64,000 bases of DNA from Enterococcus sp. DIV0212c (GTDB lineage Bacteria; Bacillota; Bacilli; Lactobacillales; Enterococcaceae), in assembly GCF_017377505.1 (NCBI RefSeq), contig NZ_JAFREN010000011.1, positions 44,812 to 108,811 of the forward strand, written 5' to 3'. Position numbers and translations under genes: made by a program. Below are positions 55,442 through 64,000 of the stretch, piece after piece. How positions within the stretch are numbered: position 1 is the stretch's first letter; each line of letters opens with the position of its first letter. Under the pieces are notes generated by a model. It had not been told where the DNA came from and made no database searches. It was given only the letters and a program-made list of their open reading frames with translations.

Positions 55442-56428
55442 ATGAACATTCATCCAATGTGGAAAAAATATCCTGAACTAGCAAAAGAATTAAATAATAC
55501 CTTGAAGCTGATGGAAAATAGTGTCAATTTAAAAAATAAGGAAGTAGAGAATGCGGTCATGTCTATGATTCATTCTGGCGGCAAATTACTACGCCCGGCC
55601 TATCAGCTTTTATTTTCACAATTTGGGGAGAAAAAAGAGCCTAAAAAAGCCGTTGCTTTAGCTGCAGCCATCGAACTTCTACACACAGCAACATTGATAC
55701 ATGACGATATCGTAGATGATGCAGATATCAGACGCGGTTTACCAACTATACGTTCTCAATTCGGCAATAGCACCGCCGTTTATGCCGGTGATTATTTATT
55801 TGTCAGCTGTTTCAAATTATTAGCTGATTACTCTTCTTCTTTAAAGAGTATCCAACTAAATTCTAGAAGCATGGAAAAAATATTGAGCGGCGAATTAGGT
55901 CAAATGGACAATCGCTATAACCTCAACATGACGATCGATCAGTACCTTGAGAATATTTCTGGTAAAACGGCTGAGCTTTTTTCATTAAGCTGCTTCGTTG
56001 GTGCTTATGAGAGTGGAACTTCAGAACGATTTGCTAAAAATTGTGGAAAGATTGGGGAAAACATTGGGATTGCTTTTCAAATTATTGATGACGTTTTAGA
56101 CTACACACAAAGTCCTGAACAAATCGGCAAACCTGTGTTGGAAGATGTCCGTCAGGGAATCTATTCACTGCCTCTTCTATACGCTTTAGAAGAAGGACGT
56201 GACACATTACTCCCTTATCTAGAAAAAGGTGAGGCTCTAACTGAGGCTGAAACCAATAAAATCTACGAACTAGTTCATTCATTTGGAGGGGTAACTAAAG
56301 CACAAAAGCTTGCTGAAAAATATACGCAACAAGCATTAAAGGGGATTAACAAGTTACCTGAAACAACTACAGATGCTAAAAAACAACTGCTAGTGATCAC
56401 ACAAGCAATTCTCGTAAGGACAAATTAA
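55442..56428 (+). CDS. dmkB: polyprenyl diphosphate synthase for demethylmenaquinone (DmkB)
   Basis: This trans-prenyltransferase makes the isoprenoid tail used by DmkA. The 328-residue protein has both aspartate-rich motifs: HDDIVDDADIRRG (DDxxD, about 85-97) and IDDVLDYTQSPEQIGKP (about 213-229), plus GGKLLRPAYQLLFSQFG near residue 45. An AAAGGAG site precedes the ATG. Last gene of the eet cluster; a second prenyl synthase for peptidoglycan carriers is expected elsewhere. Confidence 0.93.
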   Translation: MNIHPMWKKYPELAKELNNTLKLMENSVNLKNKEVENAVMSMIHSGGKLLRPAYQLLFSQFGEKKEPKKAVALAAAIELLHTATLIHDDIVDDADIRRGLPTIRSQFGNSTAVYAGDYLFVSCFKLLADYSSSLKSIQLNSRSMEKILSGELGQMDNRYNLNMTIDQYLENISGKTAELFSLSCFVGAYESGTSERFAKNCGKIGENIGIAFQIIDDVLDYTQSPEQIGKPVLEDVRQGIYSLPLLYALEEGRDTLLPYLEKGEALTEAETNKIYELVHSFGGVTKAQKLAEKYTQQALKGINKLPETTTDAKKQLLVITQAILVRTN

Positions 56429-56471
56429 AAATAGGTTAGGCCATAGTCATTTATCGGCCTAACCTATTTTT
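56428..56471 (+). terminator. terminator of the eetA-eetB-dmkB operon
   Basis: AAATAGGTTAGGCC pairs with GGCCTAACCTATTT, followed by T residues. Confidence 0.85.
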
Positions 56472-56602
56472 GTTTCCACCATCTGATTGTAGGTATCACT
56501 CTTCCGATTTTCACATAACTACTTATAAAGCTCATACCGAAACATTACTCCTAACAAAATTTGTTTGTATAAATAAATCATACTGAATTATCAAAACTTA
56601 AA

Positions 56603-56638
56603 GGATGAGAAAAACTAAAAATCAGTTTTTTCTCATCC
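56603..56638. terminator. terminator of gor
   Basis: GGATGAGAAAAACT (56603-56616) pairs with AGTTTTTTCTCATCC (56624-56638). The core AAAACTAAAAATCAGTTTT is identical to that of the oppA terminator at 956-974. Confidence 0.8.
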
Positions 56639-56645
56639 AATTTTT

Positions 56646-57998
56646 TTATCTCATCGTCACAAATTCTTCTGACCCTGTCGGGTGAATCGCTACTGTATTA
56701 TCGAAATCTTTTTTGGTAGCACCCATTTTTATTGCAACAGCAAAACCTTGTAACATTTCATCTACGCCTAGACCAATACCATGTAGTCCAACGATTTTTT
56801 CCTCTTCACCAACACACACCAATTTCATATCGCATTTTTGACGGTACTCACCTAGTGCAAAATACATTGGTGTAAATGTTGATTGATAAATTTTGATGTT
56901 CTCATCGCCGTATTTTTCTTCTGCTTCTATTTCAGTCAAGCCAACTGTAGCAATCGGTGGATGAGTAAAGACAACGGTAGGAATTGTTTCATAATCCAAG
57001 TACTCATTTTCTTTGCCATTGAATAAACGTTCTGATAATCTTCTTCCTGCTGCGATTGCTACAGGTGTTAAATCGATTTTACCGATCACATCTCCAACCG
57101 CATACACGCCAGCTTGTGTTGAGTTTTGGAACTTATCAACTTTTACATAGCCTTTATCTGTTAGCTCAATATGGGTATTTTCTAACCCTAAAGTATCCGT
57201 ATTCGGTTGACGACCAGTTCCGAATACAATACTGTCAGCGGTAATCTTAGTCCCGTTTTCAAAAGTGATCATCAGTTCTCCAGATTCAAATTTCTCAATC
57301 GAGCGAGGAGTTGAATGAGGGTAAATATGCATGCCATCTTCAATATAATGCTCAACGACTTTTTCAGAAAGCATTTCATCAAATTCTCGTAACGGGCGCT
57401 CTTTTCTAAATGCCCAATGTGTTTCTGCGCCTAATCCATGGATTGTTCCAGCAAGTTCAGCAGCTATATAGCCTGCACCGATAAATACTACTCGTTTCGG
57501 TAGTTCTTCTAAGGCAAAGAAACCATTAGAATCTATCGCATATTCTTCACCAGGAATCCCTAATTTTTTAGGACGTCCGCCGGTAGCAATCAAAATATGA
57601 GGTGCAGTATAGGTTTCACCGCCTGCTTCAATTGTATGATCATCAACAAATGTTGCATATTCAGATAAAACTTCTACTTTGTTGCTATCTAAACCGCGAT
57701 GATAAGCCGTATGTAAATTGTTGATATAAGCTTCACGATTTTGAACGAGTTTTTTAAAGCTAAACGCCTTTACATCTACGTCAAATCCATATCCTTCAGT
57801 ATCACGCCTCATCATTTCCATCATTGAACTAGCTTGCCACATTACTTTTTTTGGTACACAGCCAACATTGACACACGTTCCGCCAATATCTGCGGCTTCA
57901 ATCAATAAAACCTTAGCCCCATGCATTCCTGCACGATTAGCAGAAGCAATTCCACCGCTTCCACCGCCAATTACGATGTAATCATATTGTTTTGACAT
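56646..57998 (-). CDS. gor: glutathione-disulfide reductase
   Basis: This flavoenzyme reduces oxidised glutathione with NADPH. The 450-residue protein has the FAD motif [19 protein letters not shown] (about 6-24), the redox-active pair Cys42 and Cys47 in [13 protein letters not shown], the NADPH fold [15 protein letters not shown] (about 170-184) and the C-terminal catalytic His in [12 protein letters not shown]. The CVNVGC motif separates it from lipoamide dehydrogenase and mercuric reductase. Enterococci make glutathione with a GshAB fusion enzyme, expected elsewhere. Monocistronic. Confidence 0.93.
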   Translation of the reverse strand: MSKQYDYIVIGGGSGGIASANRAGMHGAKVLLIEAADIGGTCVNVGCVPKKVMWQASSMMEMMRRDTEGYGFDVDVKAFSFKKLVQNREAYINNLHTAYHRGLDSNKVEVLSEYATFVDDHTIEAGGETYTAPHILIATGGRPKKLGIPGEEYAIDSNGFFALEELPKRVVFIGAGYIAAELAGTIHGLGAETHWAFRKERPLREFDEMLSEKVVEHYIEDGMHIYPHSTPRSIEKFESGELMITFENGTKITADSIVFGTGRQPNTDTLGLENTHIELTDKGYVKVDKFQNSTQAGVYAVGDVIGKIDLTPVAIAAGRRLSERLFNGKENEYLDYETIPTVVFTHPPIATVGLTEIEAEEKYGDENIKIYQSTFTPMYFALGEYRQKCDMKLVCVGEEEKIVGLHGIGLGVDEMLQGFAVAIKMGATKKDFDNTVAIHPTGSEEFVTMR

Positions 57999-58064
57999 AA
58001 ACTCACTTACCTTTCCTGCAATGAAAGGGATAAGCCATAACAGCTAATCCCTCCCCCTTATTAT

Positions 58065-59306
58065 TTATTTCTTCTTACGAATCATATCCCCAACTGCTAC
58101 TGGTTCTTCAACCGGCATTGTTAAAATCATCATTGGATTTGGTGCCCGATCGATTGACTCGCCATCTTCATTATACATAACTTCTACTGTTTGATGGAAG
58201 TGATTGAACCCAGGACCGTAAAATTCAATTTCGTCGCCTACGCTAAAATGGTTTCGTTGACGAATCGTTGCTACTTTTGTTTCAGAATCATACGCCATAA
58301 CTTCTCCAATAAATTTATATTGAGGTATCTTGCGGCGTTCTCCGAATAATTGTTCTTCATCGGTCGGTACATGGTAATAAAAACCCGTTGAAAGCTCTCT
58401 TTGCGCGACTTTCCAAAGTTCATCGATCCATTCTTGTTTGCATTCATAATTTTCAGGATCTTCCATATACGTATCAACAGCTTTTTTGTAAACATTTGCT
58501 ACTGTAGAAACATAATGAATAGACTTCATTCGTCCTTCGATTTTAAAGCTATCAACACCATTTTGGATCAATTCAGGAATATGCTGGATCATTGCCATAT
58601 CCACTGCGCTCATTGAAAATTCTTCTTCGACTTCACCTTTATCTGTTAAGCTTGTACGTTCAGCACCAAAAGGCATATCGTAAAGCTCATACTTCCAGCG
58701 ACAAGATTGTGAACAACCGCCACGGTTCGCATCACGCATTGACATGTGATTAGACAACGTACATCTACCTGAATAAGAAATACACATTGCCCCGTGGATA
58801 AACGCTTCGATTTCAACATCTGTATTTTTACGGATTTCTGCCACTTCGTCCATTGATACTTCACGCGCTAAAACGACACGTTCTAATCCTTCATTTTTCC
58901 AAAATTCCAGTGTTTCATAGTTGGTGGCTGAAGCTTGTGTAGACAAATGGATCGGTAAACCTGGAGCTTCCGATGCACAAATTTCAATCAAAGCTGGATC
59001 AGACACGATTACGGCAGAAATACCCACGTCGCGGATTTCTCTGAAAAAGTCGCCTGCTCCTTCTTGATTTCCTTCATGAGTAACCATATTTGCTGCCACA
59101 TAGACTTTTGCGCCATGTTCATTGGCAAATGCTACGCCTTCGATCATATCTTCTTTTGTGAAATTACCTGCACGGCTGCGTAATCCATAAGCATTTCCGC
59201 CAATGTATACCGCATCTGCACCATAATGAATAGCTGTTTTTAGTTTTTCTAGCGTCCCTGCCGGTGCTAAGACCTCAGGACGCTTCAGTGTTCGTTCGTT
59301 TGTCAT
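58065..59306 (-). CDS. trhP2: U32-family protein, probable tRNA hydroxylation enzyme (YrrO/TrhP-like)
   Basis: A 413-residue protein of the peptidase U32 family. The signature EAFIHGAMCISYSGRCTLSNHMSMRDANRGGCSQSCRWKYEL (about 165-205) carries the cysteine set typical of iron-sulfur-binding members. The TIM-barrel start (RPEVLAPAGTLEKLKTAIHYGADAVYIGG) and a C-terminal beta barrel (FSVGDEIEFYGPGF) are intact. Homologues in E. coli (TrhP) and B. subtilis (TrhP1/TrhP2) hydroxylate uridine 34 of tRNA using prephenate; protease activity is doubtful. It is paired with a second U32 gene 13 bases upstream, as in Bacillus. Confidence 0.88.
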   Translation of the reverse strand: MTNERTLKRPEVLAPAGTLEKLKTAIHYGADAVYIGGNAYGLRSRAGNFTKEDMIEGVAFANEHGAKVYVAANMVTHEGNQEGAGDFFREIRDVGISAVIVSDPALIEICASEAPGLPIHLSTQASATNYETLEFWKNEGLERVVLAREVSMDEVAEIRKNTDVEIEAFIHGAMCISYSGRCTLSNHMSMRDANRGGCSQSCRWKYELYDMPFGAERTSLTDKGEVEEEFSMSAVDMAMIQHIPELIQNGVDSFKIEGRMKSIHYVSTVANVYKKAVDTYMEDPENYECKQEWIDELWKVAQRELSTGFYYHVPTDEEQLFGERRKIPQYKFIGEVMAYDSETKVATIRQRNHFSVGDEIEFYGPGFNHFHQTVEVMYNEDGESIDRAPNPMMILTMPVEEPVAVGDMIRKKK

Positions 59307-59319
59307 GTGTTTTTTCTCC

Positions 59320-60240
59320 TTATTTTATCTCGTCTGGGTCTAAGTCAAAGAATCCGATATCTAAGCCGCGATTTTCTGGATGTAAAGCTTCGATTTGATC
59401 AATTGCTTTTTGAGCTTGTTCACTCGACCAAAGACCTGTTTCGATTTTTTCTTTTGCGTCTACGAATAGTTTTGCCACTTCTACAAAATTTTCTCCTGGC
59501 GCATAGATTCCATCAAGTTTCCACTTTGTGTAATTATGCTCATGAAGTTTGTCCAGTTCGCCAATTAAATTCACATCATTATCCGCAAAAATATGCGTGC
59601 CATGGCTATCTTCGTAAATTGAATAGTGTGTCTCTTCTTTTTTAGGTTCAGATATAAACAACCCACGCTCTTTGCCTGCTGATTCATCGTTTTTAGTAAA
59701 ATTATAATAGTTTTGCAGTAATGGACGTTTTGATTGATGGATACATGTGGCACCATACACAAGAACTTCCGCCGGAACCATCAAGTTATCCTTCATCGCT
59801 TTCATTTCTTCAAAAGGAACTTCACGTGCTAATACTGCACCGATTGCTCCACGTTTCGCCCAAAAATTGATTTGGCGAGAGCTAGTCACTAAGGTTTCAC
59901 CATCGTAAATATACGGAATATCAATTCCGTCACGTTGCATCACAAATACAACACCTGGATCACCGACTGTGACTTGATCCACTTTGATTTCCTGCAAAAA
60001 TGTCAAATATTCTGGAACCTTCTTCATTTTTTCAGGATGCATAATTCCATTTAATGCAATCGTCACTTTTTTACCGACTTCGTGCGCTTTTTCGGTGATG
60101 ATCCGCTGTTCCTCACGAGAAAATGATGTTGGCAAGCGCAATCCGAACATCTCTTCTCCAATGTATAATGTGTCTACTCCTACTGCTAACAACGCCTCTG
60201 CTTGTTCAATTGATTCAGCAGTCGCAATAAGTTCAATCAT
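59320..60240 (-). CDS. trhP1: U32-family protein, YrrN/TrhP1-like partner
   Basis: A 306-residue U32 homologue encoding only the barrel domain. Its start, MIELIATAESIEQAEALLAVGVDTLYIGEEMFG, parallels the larger partner. The signature region is reduced to EVLVYGATCIHQSKRPLLQNYYNF, with most cysteines missing, as in YrrN of Bacillus. It is first in the two-gene operon; AAAGGAGG lies 6 bases before the ATG and touches the start of an unusual tandem repeat. Function presumably as a complex with the larger protein. Confidence 0.85.
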   Translation of the reverse strand: MIELIATAESIEQAEALLAVGVDTLYIGEEMFGLRLPTSFSREEQRIITEKAHEVGKKVTIALNGIMHPEKMKKVPEYLTFLQEIKVDQVTVGDPGVVFVMQRDGIDIPYIYDGETLVTSSRQINFWAKRGAIGAVLAREVPFEEMKAMKDNLMVPAEVLVYGATCIHQSKRPLLQNYYNFTKNDESAGKERGLFISEPKKEETHYSIYEDSHGTHIFADNDVNLIGELDKLHEHNYTKWKLDGIYAPGENFVEVAKLFVDAKEKIETGLWSSEQAQKAIDQIEALHPENRGLDIGFFDLDPDEIK

Positions 60241-60252
60241 TTTGTATCCTCC

Positions 60253-60505
60253 TTTAAAAGCTGAATGAACCGTTTAGCATCGACTAAAAAATAGAGAAAT
60301 TTGAATGTGATGCTTTTAATCACAGGCGAATTTTATCTTTTTTTCGAGATGCTGGTTCATGAAGCTAGATAGTTTAAAAGCTGAATGGGCTCGTTCAGCC
60401 CCGACTGGAATATAGAAAAAATTAAGAGTAGCGCTTTTGGTCACCATCCATTTTTATCTTTTTCCTGAGGAGCTAACCTATAAATCTAAACAATTTTAAA
60501 AGCTG
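60253..60505. repeat. tandem imperfect repeat, unit about 120 bp
   Basis: TTTAAAAGCTGAATG begins units at 60253 and 60373, and TTTAAAAGCTGG begins a truncated third at 60495. Later parts also match (CGACT-AATAGA-AAA; ATTTTTATCTTTTT). Each unit has its own hairpin: ATGAACC/GGTTCAT in the first, GCTGAA-N8-TTCAGC in the second. It fills the 460-base gap before the U32 operon; apart from the clpC terminator nothing else is seen there. Confidence 0.65.
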
Positions 60506-60642
60506 GCATGAAACTTTTTATCTTTCCTACAGTCTTCTAACAACTGTTTTATAGTAGCACAGGTTCACAAACTTTCCAATAGTCTCTCTTTATTTTAAGG
60601 TTCATTTTTCACAAAATAAATGCTATTGATTTACTTTTACTA

Positions 60643-60682
60643 AAGTAAAAAAGCTGTACAAAACAGATTCGTTTTGCACAGC
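60643..60682 (-). terminator. terminator of the ctsR-clpC operon
   Basis: On the minus strand GCTGTGCAAAAC pairs with GTTTTGTACAGC, followed by TTTTTT. Confidence 0.85.
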
Positions 60683-60700
60683 GAATTATTGATTTTTTGA

Positions 60701-63190
60701 TTAAATTGTTTGTAATACTTGTTCTGGTTTAGGCGACTTAACATTCAACGTTATTTTGCCTTTGCTTGCACCAATCGTTACTTTATCACCAAGATGAATT
60801 TGACCGGAAAGTAATGCTTCACTCAAACGATCCTCTACCTCTTTTTGTAATGCTCGGCGAATCGGACGTGCGCCATATTCAGGATCAAAACCAACTTTTC
60901 CGATTACTTCGATGGCTGCTGCCGTGATTTTCACATTAACATCTTGTTCTCTCAATCGTTGAACAATTGATTTGCTCATGATTTTCACGATTTCATGAAT
61001 TTCTTCTTGATCCAATGAACGGAAGACAACTGTTTCATCTACACGGTTCAAAAACTCTGGACGGAATGCTTTTTTCAATTCTTCCATGATTCGTTTTTGC
61101 ATTGCATCGTAGTCTTTTGTCAGGTCTTTTACATTGAAACCGACATTTTTTTCTTCGCGAATCGCTGTTGCACCTATATTTGACGTCATGATCAAAATCG
61201 TATTTCTAAAATCAACTTTACGTCCTTTAGAATCTGTTAAGTGTCCATCATCTAATACTTGCAACAGAATATTGAATACATCAGGATGAGCCTTTTCTAC
61301 TTCATCCAGCAAAATAACAGAATACGGTTTTTGACGAATTTTTTCAGTCAATTGTCCGCCTTCTTCATATCCAACATAACCAGGAGGGGAACCAATCAAA
61401 CGGCTAGTACTATATTTCTCCATAAATTCAGACATATCCACACGAACAAGAGCATCTTCACTACCGAACATTGTTTCAGCTAATGCTTTTGCTAGTTCTG
61501 TTTTACCTACACCCGTTGGACCTAAGAACATAAATGAACCGATTGGTCTATCTGGATCTTTTAGTCCGCTGCGAGCTCGGCGAATAGCGCGAGAGACAGC
61601 TTGGACAGCTTCATCCTGACCAACAACTCTATGGTGTAGAATGCCTTCTAATTCAAGTAAACGATCACTTTCTTTCTTCTCCAATTGTTGCAATGGCACA
61701 CCTGTCCATTGGGAAACAACATTGGCAACATCTTGTTCAGTGACACGATTAGCATAGCCGGAAGCTTCTTTTTGTTCCAATAATAGAATGTTTTCTAGCT
61801 TTCGAGCTAGTTTCTTCTCTTTTTGGCGTAGTCTTGCTGCACTTTCAAAGGACTGCGACTGAATCGCTTCTTCTTTTTCTTGAACTAAACGAGCGATTTC
61901 TAAACGTAAATTATTGATTTCAGAAGGTTCATCTGCCAAATCTAAACGAACTTTAGCCGAAGATTCATCCATTAAATCAATGGCTTTATCTGGTAATTGA
62001 CGAGAATTAATGTAACGTACTGATAACTGAACCGCCGCATGTAATGCGTCATCTGTGATTTCCACACCATGATGCTCTTCATAACGAGAACGCAAGCCTT
62101 TTAAGATTTCTTCAGCTTCTTCAGGGGTTGGTTCATCAACTTGCACACGAGCAAAACGACGTTCCAACGCTGAATCTTTTTCAATATATTTTTGATACTC
62201 ATCTAAAGTTGTTGCACCAATCGTTTGCAGTTCACCTCTAGCAAGTGCTGGTTTTAAAATATTTGATGCATCAATCGCGCCTTCTGCACCTCCTGCACCG
62301 ATCAAGGTATGCAATTCATCAATAAACAAAATTACTTCACCATCTTGATAAATTTCATCAATGACTTTTTTTAGTCGATCTTCAAATTCACCACGATACT
62401 TAGTCCCAGCAACTAACGCTCCCATATCCAACATCATCAAGCGTTTTTCTAACATATCTTCTGGCACTTCACCGTTCACGATTTTTTGAGCTAAACCTTC
62501 AGCAATTGCTGTTTTACCGACACCAGGTTCGCCAACTAAAACTGGGTTATTCTTTGTCCGACGGCTTAGAATTTGAATCAATCGTCTAACTTCTTGTGAA
62601 CGTCCAACAACAGGATCAAGATCATTTTCGCGAGCTAATTTTGTTAAATCCCGTGCCAATGAATCTAAAGTAGGAGTTCCTTTTGGTGCCGCTTTTTGAG
62701 CTTGATTATTGCGACGGCGTCCCACATTTCCACTCATTTGCGGATCAGTAATTCCTATTTTCTTCATTAATAGCTGACGCATTTTTGATAAACTTAAACC
62801 TAAATTCAATAAAATACGTGAAGCTAATATATCTTCGTCTCTTAATAAACCTAATAAAATATGTTCTGTGCCAATATTTGGCGCACCTAAGCGTTTCGCT
62901 TCATCGCCTGCATAAGCAAAAATTTGTTTTGCACGAGGAGAATAAGGTAAATATGCCCCTTTAGGATACCCTTTAACGGTTCCATAACCTGTTAAATGCT
63001 CAATTTCTTCACGAATATCATTTTTATCTGCATTCAATTGTCGCAAAGATTTCCCTGCAATTCCATTAGGTTCTAAAACTAATGCCAATATTAAATGTTC
63101 TGATCCCACAGATTGATGCCTAAAATATTTTGCTTCTTCTTGTGCAATGGCTAAAACCGCCTTGGCACTTTCTGTAAATAATTCATCCAT
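60701..63190 (-). CDS. clpC: ATP-dependent Clp protease ATPase subunit ClpC
   Basis: ClpC unfolds proteins and feeds them to ClpP. The 829-residue protein has two Clp_N repeats (residues 1-145), the first AAA+ domain (Walker [14 protein letters not shown], about 218), a middle UVR-type coiled coil ([20 protein letters not shown], about 425-465), and the second AAA+ domain (Walker [15 protein letters not shown], about 555; [14 protein letters not shown]). It is cotranscribed with ctsR (4 bases apart). The McsA/McsB adaptor genes found between ctsR and clpC in Bacillus are absent. Confidence 0.97.
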   Translation of the reverse strand: MDELFTESAKAVLAIAQEEAKYFRHQSVGSEHLILALVLEPNGIAGKSLRQLNADKNDIREEIEHLTGYGTVKGYPKGAYLPYSPRAKQIFAYAGDEAKRLGAPNIGTEHILLGLLRDEDILASRILLNLGLSLSKMRQLLMKKIGITDPQMSGNVGRRRNNQAQKAAPKGTPTLDSLARDLTKLARENDLDPVVGRSQEVRRLIQILSRRTKNNPVLVGEPGVGKTAIAEGLAQKIVNGEVPEDMLEKRLMMLDMGALVAGTKYRGEFEDRLKKVIDEIYQDGEVILFIDELHTLIGAGGAEGAIDASNILKPALARGELQTIGATTLDEYQKYIEKDSALERRFARVQVDEPTPEEAEEILKGLRSRYEEHHGVEITDDALHAAVQLSVRYINSRQLPDKAIDLMDESSAKVRLDLADEPSEINNLRLEIARLVQEKEEAIQSQSFESAARLRQKEKKLARKLENILLLEQKEASGYANRVTEQDVANVVSQWTGVPLQQLEKKESDRLLELEGILHHRVVGQDEAVQAVSRAIRRARSGLKDPDRPIGSFMFLGPTGVGKTELAKALAETMFGSEDALVRVDMSEFMEKYSTSRLIGSPPGYVGYEEGGQLTEKIRQKPYSVILLDEVEKAHPDVFNILLQVLDDGHLTDSKGRKVDFRNTILIMTSNIGATAIREEKNVGFNVKDLTKDYDAMQKRIMEELKKAFRPEFLNRVDETVVFRSLDQEEIHEIVKIMSKSIVQRLREQDVNVKITAAAIEVIGKVGFDPEYGARPIRRALQKEVEDRLSEALLSGQIHLGDKVTIGASKGKITLNVKSPKPEQVLQTI

Positions 63191-63194
63191 ACTA

Positions 63195-63662
63195 TCATTC
63201 CTCCTCGTAACTCAAACGTTCTAAAAATGAATGCATCAATTGAGCACGTAAATAATCTTCATTTGACCCCGCTTTGCCTAAAACTTGTTTTCCAAGTACA
63301 GACAACATCAGATTTCCTTCTCTTTTAGTGATCACTTCTTCTTCATACAATTTTTGTACAAAAATCAGGGCATCTTTTTCTGAAAGTTCATTACCCGTAA
63401 ACTGGGCAATTTGTTTTAACAATTGATCGCTATCAGAAATTTGTACCTTAGCGATCCTGATATAACCACCACCACCACGTTTGCTCTCAACAGAATACCC
63501 ACGTTGGATTGTAAAACGTGTATTGATGACATAATTAATCTGGGAAGGAACACAATTGAACAAATGAGCCATTTCAGCTCTGCGAATCTCAATTTTACTG
63601 CTTTCTTCAAGAATCTTCTTTAGATATGCTTCTATTAAATCCGAAGTATTTTGATTACTCAT
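63195..63662 (-). CDS. ctsR: class III stress gene repressor CtsR
   Basis: CtsR represses clp genes and is inactivated by heat. I take the start at 63662 (MSNQNTSDLIEAYLKKIL), 8 bases after AAAGGA; the earlier ATG overlaps that site. The 155-residue protein shows the winged helix with the RGGGGYIRI glycine loop (about 60-68) that senses temperature, and the C-terminal dimer domain. A CtsR box overlaps its promoter, indicating autoregulation. Without McsB nearby, heat sensing by the glycine loop itself is the likely control. Confidence 0.96.
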   Translation of the reverse strand: MSNQNTSDLIEAYLKKILEESSKIEIRRAEMAHLFNCVPSQINYVINTRFTIQRGYSVESKRGGGGYIRIAKVQISDSDQLLKQIAQFTGNELSEKDALIFVQKLYEEEVITKREGNLMLSVLGKQVLGKAGSNEDYLRAQLMHSFLERLSYEEE

Positions 63663-63679
63663 CACACTCATCCTTTTCC

Positions 63680-63705
63680 CTTGACTAATACTGACCTTAA
63701 TTATA
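63680..63705 (-). promoter_or_regulatory. ctsR promoter -10 and CtsR operator
   Basis: Minus strand GGTCAGTATTAGTCAAG (63680-63696) keeps both GGTCA/AGTCAA half sites of the CtsR box and lies 3 bases downstream of TATAAT (63700-63705). Confidence 0.7.
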
Positions 63706-63786
63706 CATAACTTCCACTGTTTAATAAAGAAGAATGCCCAATTTGATAAGAAAAGATAAATGTATTACTCTGGTTTAAATGGTTGA

Positions 63787-63818
63787 ACAAAAAAGAACAG
63801 AGTGATTACTCTGTTCTT
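63787..63818 (-). terminator. terminator after tRNA-Pro
   Basis: AAGAACAGAGT pairs with ACTCTGTTCTT (63793-63818), with TTTTTT following on the minus strand. Confidence 0.8.
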
Positions 63819-63822
63819 AAAA

Positions 63823-63896
63823 TCGGGAAGACAGGATTCGAACCTGCGACCCCTTGGTCCCAAACCAAGTGCTCTACCAAGCTGAGCTACTTCCCG
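63823..63896 (-). tRNA. tRNA-Pro (anticodon TGG)
   Basis: 74 bases forming a complete cloverleaf: acceptor CGGGAAG/CTTCCCG with discriminator A, D arm with AGCTCAGCTTGGTAGAGC, anticodon loop TTTGGGA, and T arm GGTTCGAATCC. CCA is not encoded. Confidence 0.96.
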
Positions 63897-63980
63897 TAGC
63901 TATAATAATAAAAAAAGACTAAACGCTTAAAAGGAACTAAGACTTTTACCTTCTAAACCGCAGTCAAAATATCTTAACTA

Positions 63981-64000
63981 TGCACCCAAAGGGAGTCGAA
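63981..64000 (-). tRNA. 3' end of another tRNA, cut by the window edge
   Basis: On the minus strand the last 20 bases read T-loop TTCGACT, T-stem CCCTT, acceptor TGGGTGC and discriminator A. The acceptor sequence resembles enterococcal tRNA-Arg, but the anticodon is outside the window. Confidence 0.7.

Noticed and set aside
1..64000. CRISPR arrays and rRNA genes
   Set aside because: No regularly spaced direct repeats of 25-40 bases with unique spacers and no rRNA sequence were seen.

Overview
The window looks like a chromosome segment of an Enterococcus, related to but distinct from E. faecalis. This rests on AT-rich DNA, AGGAGG-type ribosome binding sites, many TTG/GTG starts, RpoB and RpoC proteins of the enterococcal type, a ctsR-clpC pair without mcsA/mcsB, an extracellular electron transfer locus, and oleate hydratase, Dps and prepilin peptidase genes. 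No rRNA or CRISPR array was seen. Two tRNA genes, one cut by the window end, lie at the right edge.

Left part (1-17,070): the start of a tyrosine recombinase runs off the left edge. It is followed by an OppA-type peptide-binding lipoprotein, rny, recA (LexA-like box) and cinA, a membrane-anchored coiled-coil protein with a cysteine-rich tail, a TraX-like membrane protein, a ywnA/ywnB-like Rrf2 regulator and oxidoreductase pair with matching operators, oleate hydratase, a marR/LLM-oxidoreductase/FMN-reductase operon and dus.

Island (17,074-25,171): a 16-bp direct repeat, one copy of which is the 3' end of rpsI, bounds about 8.1 kb. It carries a histidine kinase, response regulator, ABC ATPase, two related FtsX-type permeases, a lipoprotein and a decayed integrase that has lost a catalytic arginine. 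I read this as an immobilised genomic island inserted into rpsI. Its cargo resembles peptide-antibiotic sensing and resistance modules.

Middle (25,157-47,800): rplM-rpsI; divergent argG-argH with phased ArgR-like boxes; dps, a lipoprotein, gluconokinase, prepilin peptidase, msrA; rpoB-rpoC; a lipoprotein; and an aromatic amino acid-type ABC transporter (binding protein, permease, ATPase) preceded by a Tyr/Phe-rich leader peptide and a terminator/antiterminator arrangement. Then come a small zinc-ribbon gene with a decayed second copy, a lipoprotein and birA.

Right part (47,900-64,000): an FPNTG-anchored surface protein; a compact extracellular electron transfer locus (dmkA, apbE/fmnB, pplA, ndh2, eetA, eetB, dmkB) supplying quinone, NADH dehydrogenase and flavinylated surface lipoprotein; glutathione reductase; two U32-family proteins downstream of a roughly 120-bp tandem repeat; clpC-ctsR; and tRNA-Pro.

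Most promising for follow-up: the rpsI island, the leader-peptide attenuator, the phased operators at argG, and several unexplained intergenic repeats.
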